A DNA stretch of 23,522 nt from JBMYQA01 sp049600855 (GTDB taxonomy: Bacteria > Bacteroidota > Bacteroidia > Cytophagales > Flammeovirgaceae): contig JBMYQA010000074.1 in NCBI GenBank assembly GCA_049600855.1, positions 1-23,522 of the forward strand. Direction: 5' to 3'. Shown here in pieces: positions 7,807 through 15,283 of this stretch (position 1 is the stretch's first letter; each line of letters starts with the position of its first letter). Both the position numbers and the translations under genes were made by a program. The notes under the pieces are model-generated. The model saw nothing but the letters and a program-made list of their open reading frames with translations, had not been told where the DNA came from and did no database searches.

Positions 7807-8616
7807 ATGAAAAAGAAAATGTTCATTTTACTCCTTTTGACTGTTGTATGTTTTGGCTTTCAAAACATTGATGGTTATCGCAAAGTGGATACACGCAGCT
7901 TTGCTAAAGGCGAAAAAATCACCTACTTGGCACACTATGGCTTTGTAAATGCTGGCAGAGCAACGGTGCAAATGGATTCCAAAATCTATACTCGAAATGG
8001 ACGGCCTTGTTACAAAGTAGATGTAGATGGTTGGACAGTAGGCATGTTTGCCTTAGGTTATAAAGTGAAAGATAAATGGCGTTCATACATTGATACTTCT
8101 GCCGTTATTTCCCAACAATTTTATCGAGATATCTCTGAAAATAAGTATCGACTAGAGGAAACGGCTTATTTTGATCAGCACCGCCATAAGGTTCGTGTAA
8201 AGACCTTGAAAAACGGTAAAAACAAGGATAACACGTTTGATATTCCCGCATATGCACAAGATTTAGTAAGCGGTTATTACTACTTACGAACCATTGATTT
8301 TGAGAACTTGAAGGTAGGCGATATGATAAAGATTGATGGTTTTTTCGAAAACAAAGTGTATGATTTTAATATCAAGTATAAGGGGACACAGGTGGTGAAA
8401 ACAAAGTTTGGAAAAATCAATGCGTATAAGTTGGAGCCCATCATGCCCGACAATAAACTATTTGAAGGGGAAGATGCCATCTTATTTTACGTTTCAGCTG
8501 ATCAGAACCGAATTCCCTTGAAGATTAGGGCGAAGATGTTTGTTGGAGCTTTTGAAATTGATATGGTGAAGTATGAAGGGTTGAAAAGTGATTTCAACTG
8601 GGCAAAGAAAAAATAA
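7807..8616 (+). CDS. DUF3108 domain secreted protein
   Basis: The 269-residue protein begins with a signal peptide (MKKKMFILLLLTVVCFGF), so it is exported to the periplasm or outer membrane face. The mature part matches the DUF3108 pattern: an F-x-x-GE-x-I-x-Y-x-x-x-Y-G opening (KGEKITYLAHYGFVNAG at about 34-50), a central region on conversion of a Y-F-D-x-x-x-H/K strand, and a KVGD...DGFFENKVYDF segment. DUF3108 proteins are beta-rich and of unknown function; they are common in Bacteroidota and Proteobacteria. The gene stands alone, divergent from tatD across 212 bases and convergent with the methyltransferase, with a terminator at 8666-8693. Confidence 0.85.
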   Translation: MKKKMFILLLLTVVCFGFQNIDGYRKVDTRSFAKGEKITYLAHYGFVNAGRATVQMDSKIYTRNGRPCYKVDVDGWTVGMFALGYKVKDKWRSYIDTSAVISQQFYRDISENKYRLEETAYFDQHRHKVRVKTLKNGKNKDNTFDIPAYAQDLVSGYYYLRTIDFENLKVGDMIKIDGFFENKVYDFNIKYKGTQVVKTKFGKINAYKLEPIMPDNKLFEGEDAILFYVSADQNRIPLKIRAKMFVGAFEIDMVKYEGLKSDFNWAKKK

Positions 8617-8651
8617 GGCATTGCACACCTCCATCACAGTGTGGAGTATAG

Positions 8652-9455
8652 CTATAATCGAATACAAACCCATGGAAACGGATTCATGGGTTTTATTTTT
8701 TGTAAGAGTTTAATTTTCAATTGCTTGGGATTGTATAAGAGTTCGGTGTTAAATTCATGCAAGACAGCTATAGTGTGATGATGAAAGCGATTTGCCATTT
8801 CAGGAAAACCTAAATGGGTATAATATTCCCGCGTTCTCTTTTTGGCTGCTTGTTGTTCTTTTTGTTGATAAAACGGACTATCAAAAAGATGAATTTCTCC
8901 TTGTGGTTTTAAAAATGCTTGGAGGGTATTGATCAATAAATGGAAATTTGGGAAATATTGAACGACTCCTGCTAATACAATGACATCGAAGGTATACGCG
9001 GGGAATGGGGATGAAAAAATATCCGCATAAACAAAATGCAAGTTTTCAATGGCTTGAAATATCCGAACTCCATCCATTAATTCAGTACGATTGACATCTA
9101 AAGCAATGGCTTGTGCTACTCCTGCTTTCGCGATTTGTGCGGATAACCACGCATTGCCACATCCAATTTCTAAAACCAGTCCTTGGGTATGTTTTTCTTT
9201 GATATAATTCAGAAATGATTCAATGATGGGAACACGCAATTGCCATTCGTTGTGATAAGGATGTTGAGAAGCGGTATAGGGCAATTGAGCAATGACTTCA
9301 TCAGCATAAAAGCGTTTTTCTTTATCCCGTACGTTTAAATAAGTCGTTTCAAAAGCGCTAAATACTTGCGGGTCACTCAGCACGTGAATGCCGTCTTGCA
9401 AAGTTTCTGGTGTTAAAAATGAGGGTAAAATACGTGTCATGGTGAAAGCGCACAT
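8652..9455 (-). CDS. Class I SAM-dependent methyltransferase
   Basis: A 267-residue soluble protein with the class I methyltransferase motifs: motif I VLEIGCGNAW (94-103), motif II IALDVN with acidic D120, DIFSSPF (145-151) and FDVIVLAGVVQYFPN (156-170), typical of small-molecule or lipid methyltransferases. The substrate cannot be told. There are two possible starts, at 9455 and at 9440 (MTRILPSF). A TAATTTTG box at 9466-9473 would put the transcription start almost on 9455, so 9440 may be the real start. Its last codons lie in a hairpin that also looks like the terminator of the convergent DUF3108 gene. Confidence 0.88.
   Translation of the reverse strand: MCAFTMTRILPSFLTPETLQDGIHVLSDPQVFSAFETTYLNVRDKEKRFYADEVIAQLPYTASQHPYHNEWQLRVPIIESFLNYIKEKHTQGLVLEIGCGNAWLSAQIAKAGVAQAIALDVNRTELMDGVRIFQAIENLHFVYADIFSSPFPAYTFDVIVLAGVVQYFPNFHLLINTLQAFLKPQGEIHLFDSPFYQQKEQQAAKKRTREYYTHLGFPEMANRFHHHTIAVLHEFNTELLYNPKQLKIKLLQKIKPMNPFPWVCIRL
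8666..8700 (+). terminator. Terminator of the DUF3108 gene, inside the methyltransferase 3' end
   Basis: AAACCCATG at 8666-8674 pairs with CATGGGTTT at 8685-8693 around a 10-base loop, followed by a T-rich run to 8700. On the + strand this is a standard intrinsic terminator about 50 bases after the DUF3108 stop. The same bases encode the last residues of the methyltransferase on the minus strand. Confidence 0.7.
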
Positions 9456-9465
9456 TAGATGAAAT

Positions 9466-9473
9466 CAAAATTA
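9466..9473 (-). promoter_or_regulatory. Possible -7 box for the methyltransferase
   Basis: The minus strand reads TAATTTTG, an exact TAnnTTTG match, just upstream of the methyltransferase. No clear -33 element is seen. If real, it favours translation from the ATG at 9440 over the one at 9455. Confidence 0.25.
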
Positions 9474-9560
9474 CAAACGATTGCCTGATGCCTTCACTTT
9501 TTTGGGGTTTTTAAAACCGTACACAAATAAATTTAATAAAAACCTTGCATCTTTAGAGTT

Positions 9561-9661
9561 GAGTGCAGGCCTGAAAATCTGCCGAGGGTGGGCTGGCTTG
9601 TGGGGCGCAGGATCAGATTTTCTTGATTTTTTGGTTCGTTTTTCATCAAGGAAAAATGAAC
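9561..9661. repeat. Intergenic hairpin element, probable interspersed repeat
   Basis: In the 384-base gap between the methyltransferase and proC lies a locally GC-rich block with two nested structures. GAAAATCTG (9573-9581) is an exact inverted match of CAGATTTTC (9614-9622). GTTCGTTTTTC (9634-9644) pairs with GAAAAATGAAC (9651-9661) around a 6-base loop, one pair being G-U. A GC-rich head followed by a TTTTTGGTTC...GAAC hairpin recalls multicopy intergenic elements of Bacteroidota genomes. A single copy is visible here, so repeat status is from memory. The rest of the gap is T-rich and holds a TATTTTTG box at 9714-9721 upstream of proC, without a clear -33. Confidence 0.45.
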
Positions 9662-9839
9662 AAGCTCAGCCGAATTAATTCAAAAACTACAGTAACTAAC
9701 TGATTATCAGGTGTATTTTTGTGTAAGTATTTGTTTGTGCTTTTTTGTGTATGATTTTGAATTGGGCTTAAAAAACTTAGGGAATTGTACGACTGCTTCC
9801 GATATTTGAGGTTCTACCATCCATTAACTCAAAGAACCT

Positions 9840-10646
9840 ATGTCTATAAAGATTGCCATTATTGGAGGAGGGAATTTAGGAGCTTCCATTGCCGAAGGAT
9901 TGATTAAAACCGATTTAGTTAGACCGTCTGAAATAGCCATTACCCGTAGACATCCTAAAAAAATAGCACACTTGGCGCAAAAAGGACTGATCGTTTCCAG
10001 TGACAATTTGAAAGTGAGTAGTCAGGCCGAAATCGTCATTCTTGCTGTAAAACCTTACCAAGCTAAAGCTGTTTTAGAGGAAATTTCTTCTGGCCTTACC
10101 GAGCAGCACATTATCACCTCTGTGGTGACAGGGTTTAGTTTGGAACACATGCAACAAGCCATTGGAGTTGAAAAAAAGCTTGCTTTATTTAGAGCAATGC
10201 CAAATACGGCAATCGCCATTCAGCAATCCATGACCTGCATTGCCTCAAATGATACCACTTGGGACAAAACGCAAAAGGTGGTTAATATTTTTGATCAATT
10301 GGGTAAAACGGTTATGATTGATGAAGAACTGATGGAAGCAGCTACCGTGTTGGGCGCATGTGGCATTGCCTATGCCTTACGATTTATCAGAGCGGCATCT
10401 CAAGGTGGAATTGAAATTGGTTTTGGGGCAGAAACCGCCAATTTAATTGCCGCGCAAACGGTAAAAGGTGCCGCTGCTTTGTTACTCGAAAATGGGCAAC
10501 ATCCTGAGCATGAAATCGATAAGGTCACTACTCCACAAGGATGTACGATTGCAGGGCTCAATGAGATGGAACACCGCGGTTTCAGTTCTGCCTTAATTAA
10601 AGGGGTAGTCACTTCATTTAAGAAAATTGATAAGATGAAGAGTTGA
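9840..10646 (+). CDS. proC: Pyrroline-5-carboxylate reductase
   Basis: A 268-residue cytoplasmic enzyme that catalyses NAD(P)H-dependent reduction of 1-pyrroline-5-carboxylate to L-proline, the last step of proline synthesis. The Rossmann motif IIGGGNLGASIA (7-18) binds the dinucleotide, and LAVKP (68-72) and FRAMPNTA (117-124) are family hallmarks. The C-terminal dimer and substrate region contains the signature VTTPQGCTIAGLNEMEHRG (229-247). Length is normal for ProC. It is monocistronic and convergent with porZ. Confidence 0.95.
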   Translation: MSIKIAIIGGGNLGASIAEGLIKTDLVRPSEIAITRRHPKKIAHLAQKGLIVSSDNLKVSSQAEIVILAVKPYQAKAVLEEISSGLTEQHIITSVVTGFSLEHMQQAIGVEKKLALFRAMPNTAIAIQQSMTCIASNDTTWDKTQKVVNIFDQLGKTVMIDEELMEAATVLGACGIAYALRFIRAASQGGIEIGFGAETANLIAAQTVKGAAALLLENGQHPEHEIDKVTTPQGCTIAGLNEMEHRGFSSALIKGVVTSFKKIDKMKS

Positions 10647-10667
10647 GTCTAATTTAAGCTTTAGTTG

Positions 10668-10688
10668 GGACAAGGCATTGCCTTGTCC
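10668..10688. repeat. Near-perfect palindrome between proC and porZ
   Basis: GGACAAGGCA (10668-10677) is an exact inverted match of TGCCTTGTCC (10679-10688), separated by one base, so a hairpin with an effective 8-9 bp stem forms. It lies between the convergent stops of proC and porZ, where a terminator is expected, but neither strand has an adjacent U tract. It resembles short palindromic repeats (GGGACAAGGCATTGCC type) that recur between genes in some bacteria; copy number cannot be judged here. Confidence 0.5.
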
Positions 10689-10710
10689 GCACAGTAGGTT
10701 TATTTTATGT

Positions 10711-12909
10711 TTATTCCACGACTGCCACTTTAGCCACAAGCGTATCTTCTCCATCTTCAGAAGTGCTAAAAATGAGGTAAACGCCTGTTTTTACGCGTTT
10801 TCCATCAAAGTCAAGGGCATTCCAAGTGGCGGTGCCGCCTTCCGATTGCCCTTTCCAAACTAAGCGACCCGTTACATCAGTGATGCGTACATCAGCTTCG
10901 CGTACAAGGCCAGTAATGCTCACTAAACCGCTAAAGTCTGGTCGGACGGGGTTGGGGAAAACCTTAGCATTTCCGTGCGTGGGCTGAGCGGCTGTCGCTG
11001 TACCTCGATACGATACAATTCCTTGAGAAGTGGCAAAAAACACCTCGCCCGTGCTTGGGTGAATGGTGATGTCCTTGATTTCATTGGAAAGTAGTGGGCT
11101 ATTTTCAGCTGTAAAATTGGCGAGTAATTCCCCATTATCATCATACAACCAAACGCCACTGCTTGAGGTGCCAATCCATTTCCGATTACCTCCATCTACG
11201 GCCAAAGCAGCAGTAGTTTCATCTTTCATGACGACATTGCCCTCAAGATCTCGAACGAAGTTTCCATCATTCCCATTAAAGATGGAAAAGGGATCGAAAA
11301 ATTCGGTAATTCCATCATCAGAACCTACCCAAACGCTGCCCTCAAGGTCTTTTACCAGACTGTGAGGACGATTTCCCCTTAAGTTTCCACTGCCTTCGGC
11401 ATGGGCAAGTGTTCGCGTCTGTGAATCATTAAAAACCAAAACGCCACCATTGGATTGTAACACCCATTTATTATCAAAGTCATCTACAATAATTTCCAAA
11501 GGAAGACTCGGACTAGCTTCTTGTTGCCAAACAGTCCCATCGTACACATAAGCCCCACTTGGCGATACGGCTGTCGCCCATAAGTTTCCTGAATTATCAA
11601 GTGCAAGATCCGTAATTTGTTGTGGCGCACCCGCCAAATTGGTGAAACGATCATCAGTAATATGCCAAGCCAATACACCTGAGCCAAAAGAAGCGAAATA
11701 AACGGTCTGATTGGTGGCATCATAAGCCGCGGCAATTAAATCTGAAGTATTCGGAATAACAGTAGCGCCAATGAGATTGGAAGTAGGGGTGAAGTTTTGC
11801 CAACTGCTTCCATCAAACAGGTAGAATCCAGCAGTATTATTTTCGGGCTGTAAACTGCTCGTATACGCTCCTGAAACGGCTAAAATATTGCCATTATACT
11901 GCATAAGTCGAAAAGCAGCAGCAGAGAAGGTTCCTGTGGGGAAAAAGTTCTGGCTATTTCCAGCCGCATAACGCAGCAATCCAGCTCTTGAATCTGCAAT
12001 CCAAATTTGTCCGTCAGCTTGTACATCAGAAGGTGCCGTAAGCAAATCATCCGTTAACTGCGTAAAATTTCCGCCATCTTCCACTTCAAATAGGGCAGTT
12101 CCTGTGCTAATGTATACGCGGTTATTGCTTACGGTCAGGTTTTCAATGGGGGAATTGGTAGCTACTGCTAAGGCCGTTCGGCTGCCATTTTCATAGACGT
12201 AAACCGCTTCATTGGGAACGCCATAATAGAGTTTATTATTGAGGATAGCAATGTGTTGGATATTTCGTCCTTGGGTAAGTGGAATGAGGTTCCAATTGGC
12301 AAAATCTTGTCGGTTAACTCCAGGAGCTAGGGAGGCGGCATAAACCCCTAAACTAGTGGCGAGGTAAATGCTATCTGAAGTGGCGGCACTGCTATAGGCA
12401 ATTGAAGCACCGCCTCCAATATTTTCATAAACATCTTTAATCGTCAAGGTATTCAAGTCCAACTCAACACCGCCAAAATCAGTCGAAAAAATAGCAAGGT
12501 TGTTTAATAATTGAATGTGATGGATGTTTTTATTGGGGCGTGTCGAGTTGATGATCGTTCGTACATTGATGATTTCATCGCTACCAATGAGGTCAATATT
12601 GCCATTGGTGTAAGCGATAATTACATAATCATGTATCGAGCTGTAAGCTAAATCACTGATTCCATTATCGCTAAGCCCATCAATTTTAGTGATGGTTTGC
12701 AGGCTGTTATCTGCTATATTCAGAAAAAATAAGCCGTTTTCAGAAGAGCAATAGACTTTATCAGTAGCAAGAACGACTTGTTGTGCAGTGTGGTAGGTTA
12801 AATGCGTGCGCCAAGAGCCGACAGGAATATCTTGCCCGAAAGCAGAAAAAAGTAAGGAAATGTTTAGCAATAGAAAACTCCAGATTTTTTTCATAGTATT
12901 TTTGTTCAA
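10711..12909 (-). CDS. porZ: PorZ-like type IX secretion system surface protein
   Basis: The 732-residue protein starts with a signal peptide (the second Met at residue 6, MKKIWSFLLLNISLLFSAF, is an equally good start at 12894). The mature N-terminus, IPVGSWRTHLTYHTAQQVV, and SENGLFFLN...KIDGLSDNGISDLAYS match PorZ. Propeller-type repeats continue to about residue 630. Residues 649-732 form a type A T9SS sorting domain, opening KVFPNPV and including VRITDVTGRLVW and GVYLIFST. In Porphyromonas gingivalis, PorZ is a three-domain protein of the T9SS attachment complex with PorU, PorV and PorQ, which anchors cargo to lipopolysaccharide; it keeps its C-terminal domain. The gene is isolated from any other T9SS gene in this window. 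A general propeller protein with a T9SS tail is the alternative, but the N-terminal match favours PorZ. Confidence 0.85.
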   Translation of the reverse strand: MNKNTMKKIWSFLLLNISLLFSAFGQDIPVGSWRTHLTYHTAQQVVLATDKVYCSSENGLFFLNIADNSLQTITKIDGLSDNGISDLAYSSIHDYVIIAYTNGNIDLIGSDEIINVRTIINSTRPNKNIHHIQLLNNLAIFSTDFGGVELDLNTLTIKDVYENIGGGASIAYSSAATSDSIYLATSLGVYAASLAPGVNRQDFANWNLIPLTQGRNIQHIAILNNKLYYGVPNEAVYVYENGSRTALAVATNSPIENLTVSNNRVYISTGTALFEVEDGGNFTQLTDDLLTAPSDVQADGQIWIADSRAGLLRYAAGNSQNFFPTGTFSAAAFRLMQYNGNILAVSGAYTSSLQPENNTAGFYLFDGSSWQNFTPTSNLIGATVIPNTSDLIAAAYDATNQTVYFASFGSGVLAWHITDDRFTNLAGAPQQITDLALDNSGNLWATAVSPSGAYVYDGTVWQQEASPSLPLEIIVDDFDNKWVLQSNGGVLVFNDSQTRTLAHAEGSGNLRGNRPHSLVKDLEGSVWVGSDDGITEFFDPFSIFNGNDGNFVRDLEGNVVMKDETTAALAVDGGNRKWIGTSSSGVWLYDDNGELLANFTAENSPLLSNEIKDITIHPSTGEVFFATSQGIVSYRGTATAAQPTHGNAKVFPNPVRPDFSGLVSITGLVREADVRITDVTGRLVWKGQSEGGTATWNALDFDGKRVKTGVYLIFSTSEDGEDTLVAKVAVVE

Positions 12910-13060
12910 GATCGGACGGCCAAGTTACAGAATTCGCAGGCTTGTCCCAATGTGCCTGCCTAAAATCAACGTTTTCCACCTAGAAATAGTTAGTTTAGGC
13001 AAGCTGAATATTAAAATGACATTTCTCAAACAGGCATTGGCAAAAAAATAGCCTTCATCC

Positions 13061-13510
13061 ATGATCAGACCGTACATTGATACTGATAAAGCTGCGTTAG
13101 TCACTTTACTCAGATTGAATATCCCGAAGTATTTCGATCCATCAGAAGAAGCAGATTTTATTGCTTATTTGGATTACGAGCGAGAAGATTATTTTGTGAT
13201 TGAAGAAGAACATCAAATTCTGGGTTCAGGAGGAATCAATTATTTTGTGGATGAACGATTGGCACGCATCGCTTGGGACGTGATTCACCCCAATGCTCAA
13301 GGAAGAGGCTTAGGATCACAATTGCTACTGCATCGCATCAAACACATTCAGCGCAACAGCGGTTTTGAACAAATTATTGTCAGAACCTCACAGCTCGCGT
13401 ATCCATTTTATGAAAAAAACGGATTTACATTAGTTCGTGTTGAAAAAGACTTTTGGGCTAAAGGGTTTGATTTGTATTTGATGGAATTGAAGCTTACCAA
13501 AGGCGAATAA
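13061..13510 (+). CDS. GNAT family N-acetyltransferase
   Basis: A 149-residue single-domain protein. The N-terminus IRPYIDTDKAALVTLLRLN is a typical GNAT beta1-alpha1 opening. Acetyl-CoA motif A is clear: VIHPNAQGRGLGSQLL (74-89), with the Q80-G-R-G-L-G85 pyrophosphate loop. Motif B, AYPFYEKNGF (113-122), follows. The substrate (protein or small molecule) is unknown. It is divergent from porZ across about 150 bases and convergent with the next gene across 28 bases. Confidence 0.9.
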   Translation: MIRPYIDTDKAALVTLLRLNIPKYFDPSEEADFIAYLDYEREDYFVIEEEHQILGSGGINYFVDERLARIAWDVIHPNAQGRGLGSQLLLHRIKHIQRNSGFEQIIVRTSQLAYPFYEKNGFTLVRVEKDFWAKGFDLYLMELKLTKGE

Positions 13511-13538
13511 CTTCATAAGCGTTTATGTTAACGAATCG

Positions 13539-14909
13539 CTATTTATACCCATTCCAATAATATTCTTTCGTACTATTGGGCATAGTATAATACCCTTTAA
13601 AGTAGTCTCTTGAAGCATTAAATTTAAGGAAAAAACGCCCTTCCAGTTGCGTGCTTTTGTTATACCACGTTCCTGAAATTTCAGTAGCATCTTGGTTGAA
13701 TTCCAGATTTCTTAACTCCCCATGTTGGCGTACGTTGTGAGCGAATTCATCCGTAAAACTGCCATGAGAAAAATCGGGATCGAATTTGATCGTAACCATT
13801 CCTTTGATGACCCCATTTTTGCCACTTTGTTCCTGATTCCACGAACCTTCCCATTGCGACTTGAGGGTAACTTCTAATTCTTTCTTGAGCTTTTTAAGGG
13901 ATTCTTTCGCTTGTTGTGGTAACTCTTCTGCCGTGTTGTTAAGCGCTTCATCTACCTGTTTAATTTGTGCGGTAGCTTCTTCAATACTTTGATCTTGTGC
14001 AGTAATTAATAACTCCGCAAGTGCTTTTTTGCGCTTGGCATAGCGGATGACAATTGCATCTTCCAATTCATTATAGAGCTCGGCAGCTTTGCGAAAATCG
14101 CCTGCGGCAAAACAAGAATCGGCTCGGAGTATTTTGATGCATTCGGTTTGCCGTAACTGGTCTTGAGTGGAAAGCACACCTTGGTTATTATAGCAAGAAA
14201 GCGCCACTTCAAAACAGGCTACTTCAAAGCACTTTCCACAACTTAAACAGATGGTTTCATGGCATTTATACGCTGGCTGATTATCTGATAACTCTTGCTG
14301 ATCCGATTTTTTCTCGTGTGTTGTGTTTGTAATGATCAGGGAAAAAGAAAGGACAACAAAGAAAAATAAACCCAAAAATAAGCCCATGAGCACTCTTGGG
14401 GGGATGGCTATCGGATAGAAAAAGTGACTGATTCGTAGGAAGGCATAATCTGCTTTCCCAAGCCAACCGAGCAAGGCAAATACATCATATTGACTGTTTA
14501 TGCGCTGAACAGCTTTTTTAATTTTTTGAAGCAGTGCTTGTAGCTTTTTTGTAGCGGGTGCATCTAGTTCAGGATCAGCTATGGAGATTTGAGCGGATAA
14601 TTTGTTGAACGCTTTCTGATATTTTTTAAAGATGGATAAAGTGCCCAATAATGCCTCAAAATCACCCATTTTGGCAAATACTTCAATTCGGACGAGTAGC
14701 TCATGTAAACTCCGTTGCACAACTGTGGTAGTTGGTTTTAAGGATAGGTAAACTGCTTTGAGCTGCTTGGTATTTGCATAAGGATCAGCTAGTATTGTAT
14801 GGAGCTCGTCAGCGGTGATACCAAGTTCATTGGCAACATCTTGGTGCGTGTAGTGTGATTTTTCAATTAAAACGGTTATAAAATCTCCTTGGTGTTGTAT
14901 GATTGCCAT
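13539..14909 (-). CDS. Single-TM protein with cysteine cluster, function unknown
   Basis: This 456-residue protein has an N-terminal stretch resembling a helix-turn-helix (YTHQDVANELGITADELHTI, 20-39), an alpha-helical region to about 165, one transmembrane helix (about 172-194), then a part with eight cysteines at 216, 221, 224, 227, 232, 239, 257 and 266, including CLSCGKC (221-227). TPR-like helices (about 255-340) with a coiled coil follow. A C-terminal beta domain (about 355-456) opens WEGSWNQE and ends in FKGYYTMPNSTKEYYWNGYK, resembling small beta-barrel domains that begin W-x-G-x-W. The cytoplasmic half could bind DNA or protein and the extracytoplasmic half could bind metal or form disulfides; both are inference. 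I do not recognise the whole protein. Confidence 0.82.
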   Translation of the reverse strand: MAIIQHQGDFITVLIEKSHYTHQDVANELGITADELHTILADPYANTKQLKAVYLSLKPTTTVVQRSLHELLVRIEVFAKMGDFEALLGTLSIFKKYQKAFNKLSAQISIADPELDAPATKKLQALLQKIKKAVQRINSQYDVFALLGWLGKADYAFLRISHFFYPIAIPPRVLMGLFLGLFFFVVLSFSLIITNTTHEKKSDQQELSDNQPAYKCHETICLSCGKCFEVACFEVALSCYNNQGVLSTQDQLRQTECIKILRADSCFAAGDFRKAAELYNELEDAIVIRYAKRKKALAELLITAQDQSIEEATAQIKQVDEALNNTAEELPQQAKESLKKLKKELEVTLKSQWEGSWNQEQSGKNGVIKGMVTIKFDPDFSHGSFTDEFAHNVRQHGELRNLEFNQDATEISGTWYNKSTQLEGRFFLKFNASRDYFKGYYTMPNSTKEYYWNGYK

Positions 14910-15283
14910 GAGTGAGTTGGTTCTTGATTGTGATGAGTTTATTTATCCTAAGATACGAATCAACTGACGATCCTTCAAAGTGTTTGAAGAACTGGCGAGC
15001 TGTTAAAAGACGCGATTTAGTAAGCATTTCCCTGATTTATGAACACCGCGTGTAGTAGGATAGTTAGGCTTTTAACAGCCATGTCCCTTCAATGTCGCCC
15101 CCAAGCGTTAGTACTTCGCCATATTTTCCCGTAACTTTATAAAAGCAGGTAATCACAAAGAATATAGCATCTGTTAATGAATCTTTTGTAGCTATATTAG
15201 CGTCTCATCTAGCTATAAAATCTCCCATTAACTTCATTCTTTGCGGTTACTTGCTTATTGCAGTTCAATTGCTTTAACCAACT
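14910..15283. promoter_or_regulatory. Divergent regulatory region with paired repeats
   Basis: The 374 bases between two divergent genes hold no gene. GCTGTTAAAAG (14999-15009) is repeated exactly in inverse orientation as CTTTTAACAGC (15069-15079). TAGCTATA occurs twice in the same orientation at 15189-15196 and 15210-15217, exactly 21 bases apart, which is two helical turns. The second set ends 66 bases before the TonB receptor start. These are candidate operator sites; the regulator is unknown. I found no exact TAnnTTTG box. Confidence 0.4.

Noticed and set aside
9481..9678. A 65-residue open frame in the gap before proC
   Set aside because: It runs through the hairpin element, has no family resemblance or start context, and its sequence is explained by the inverted repeats.
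12806..13051. An 81-residue frame over the porZ start and the divergent promoter region
   Set aside because: Most of it is antisense to the porZ signal peptide, and the composition is not protein-like.
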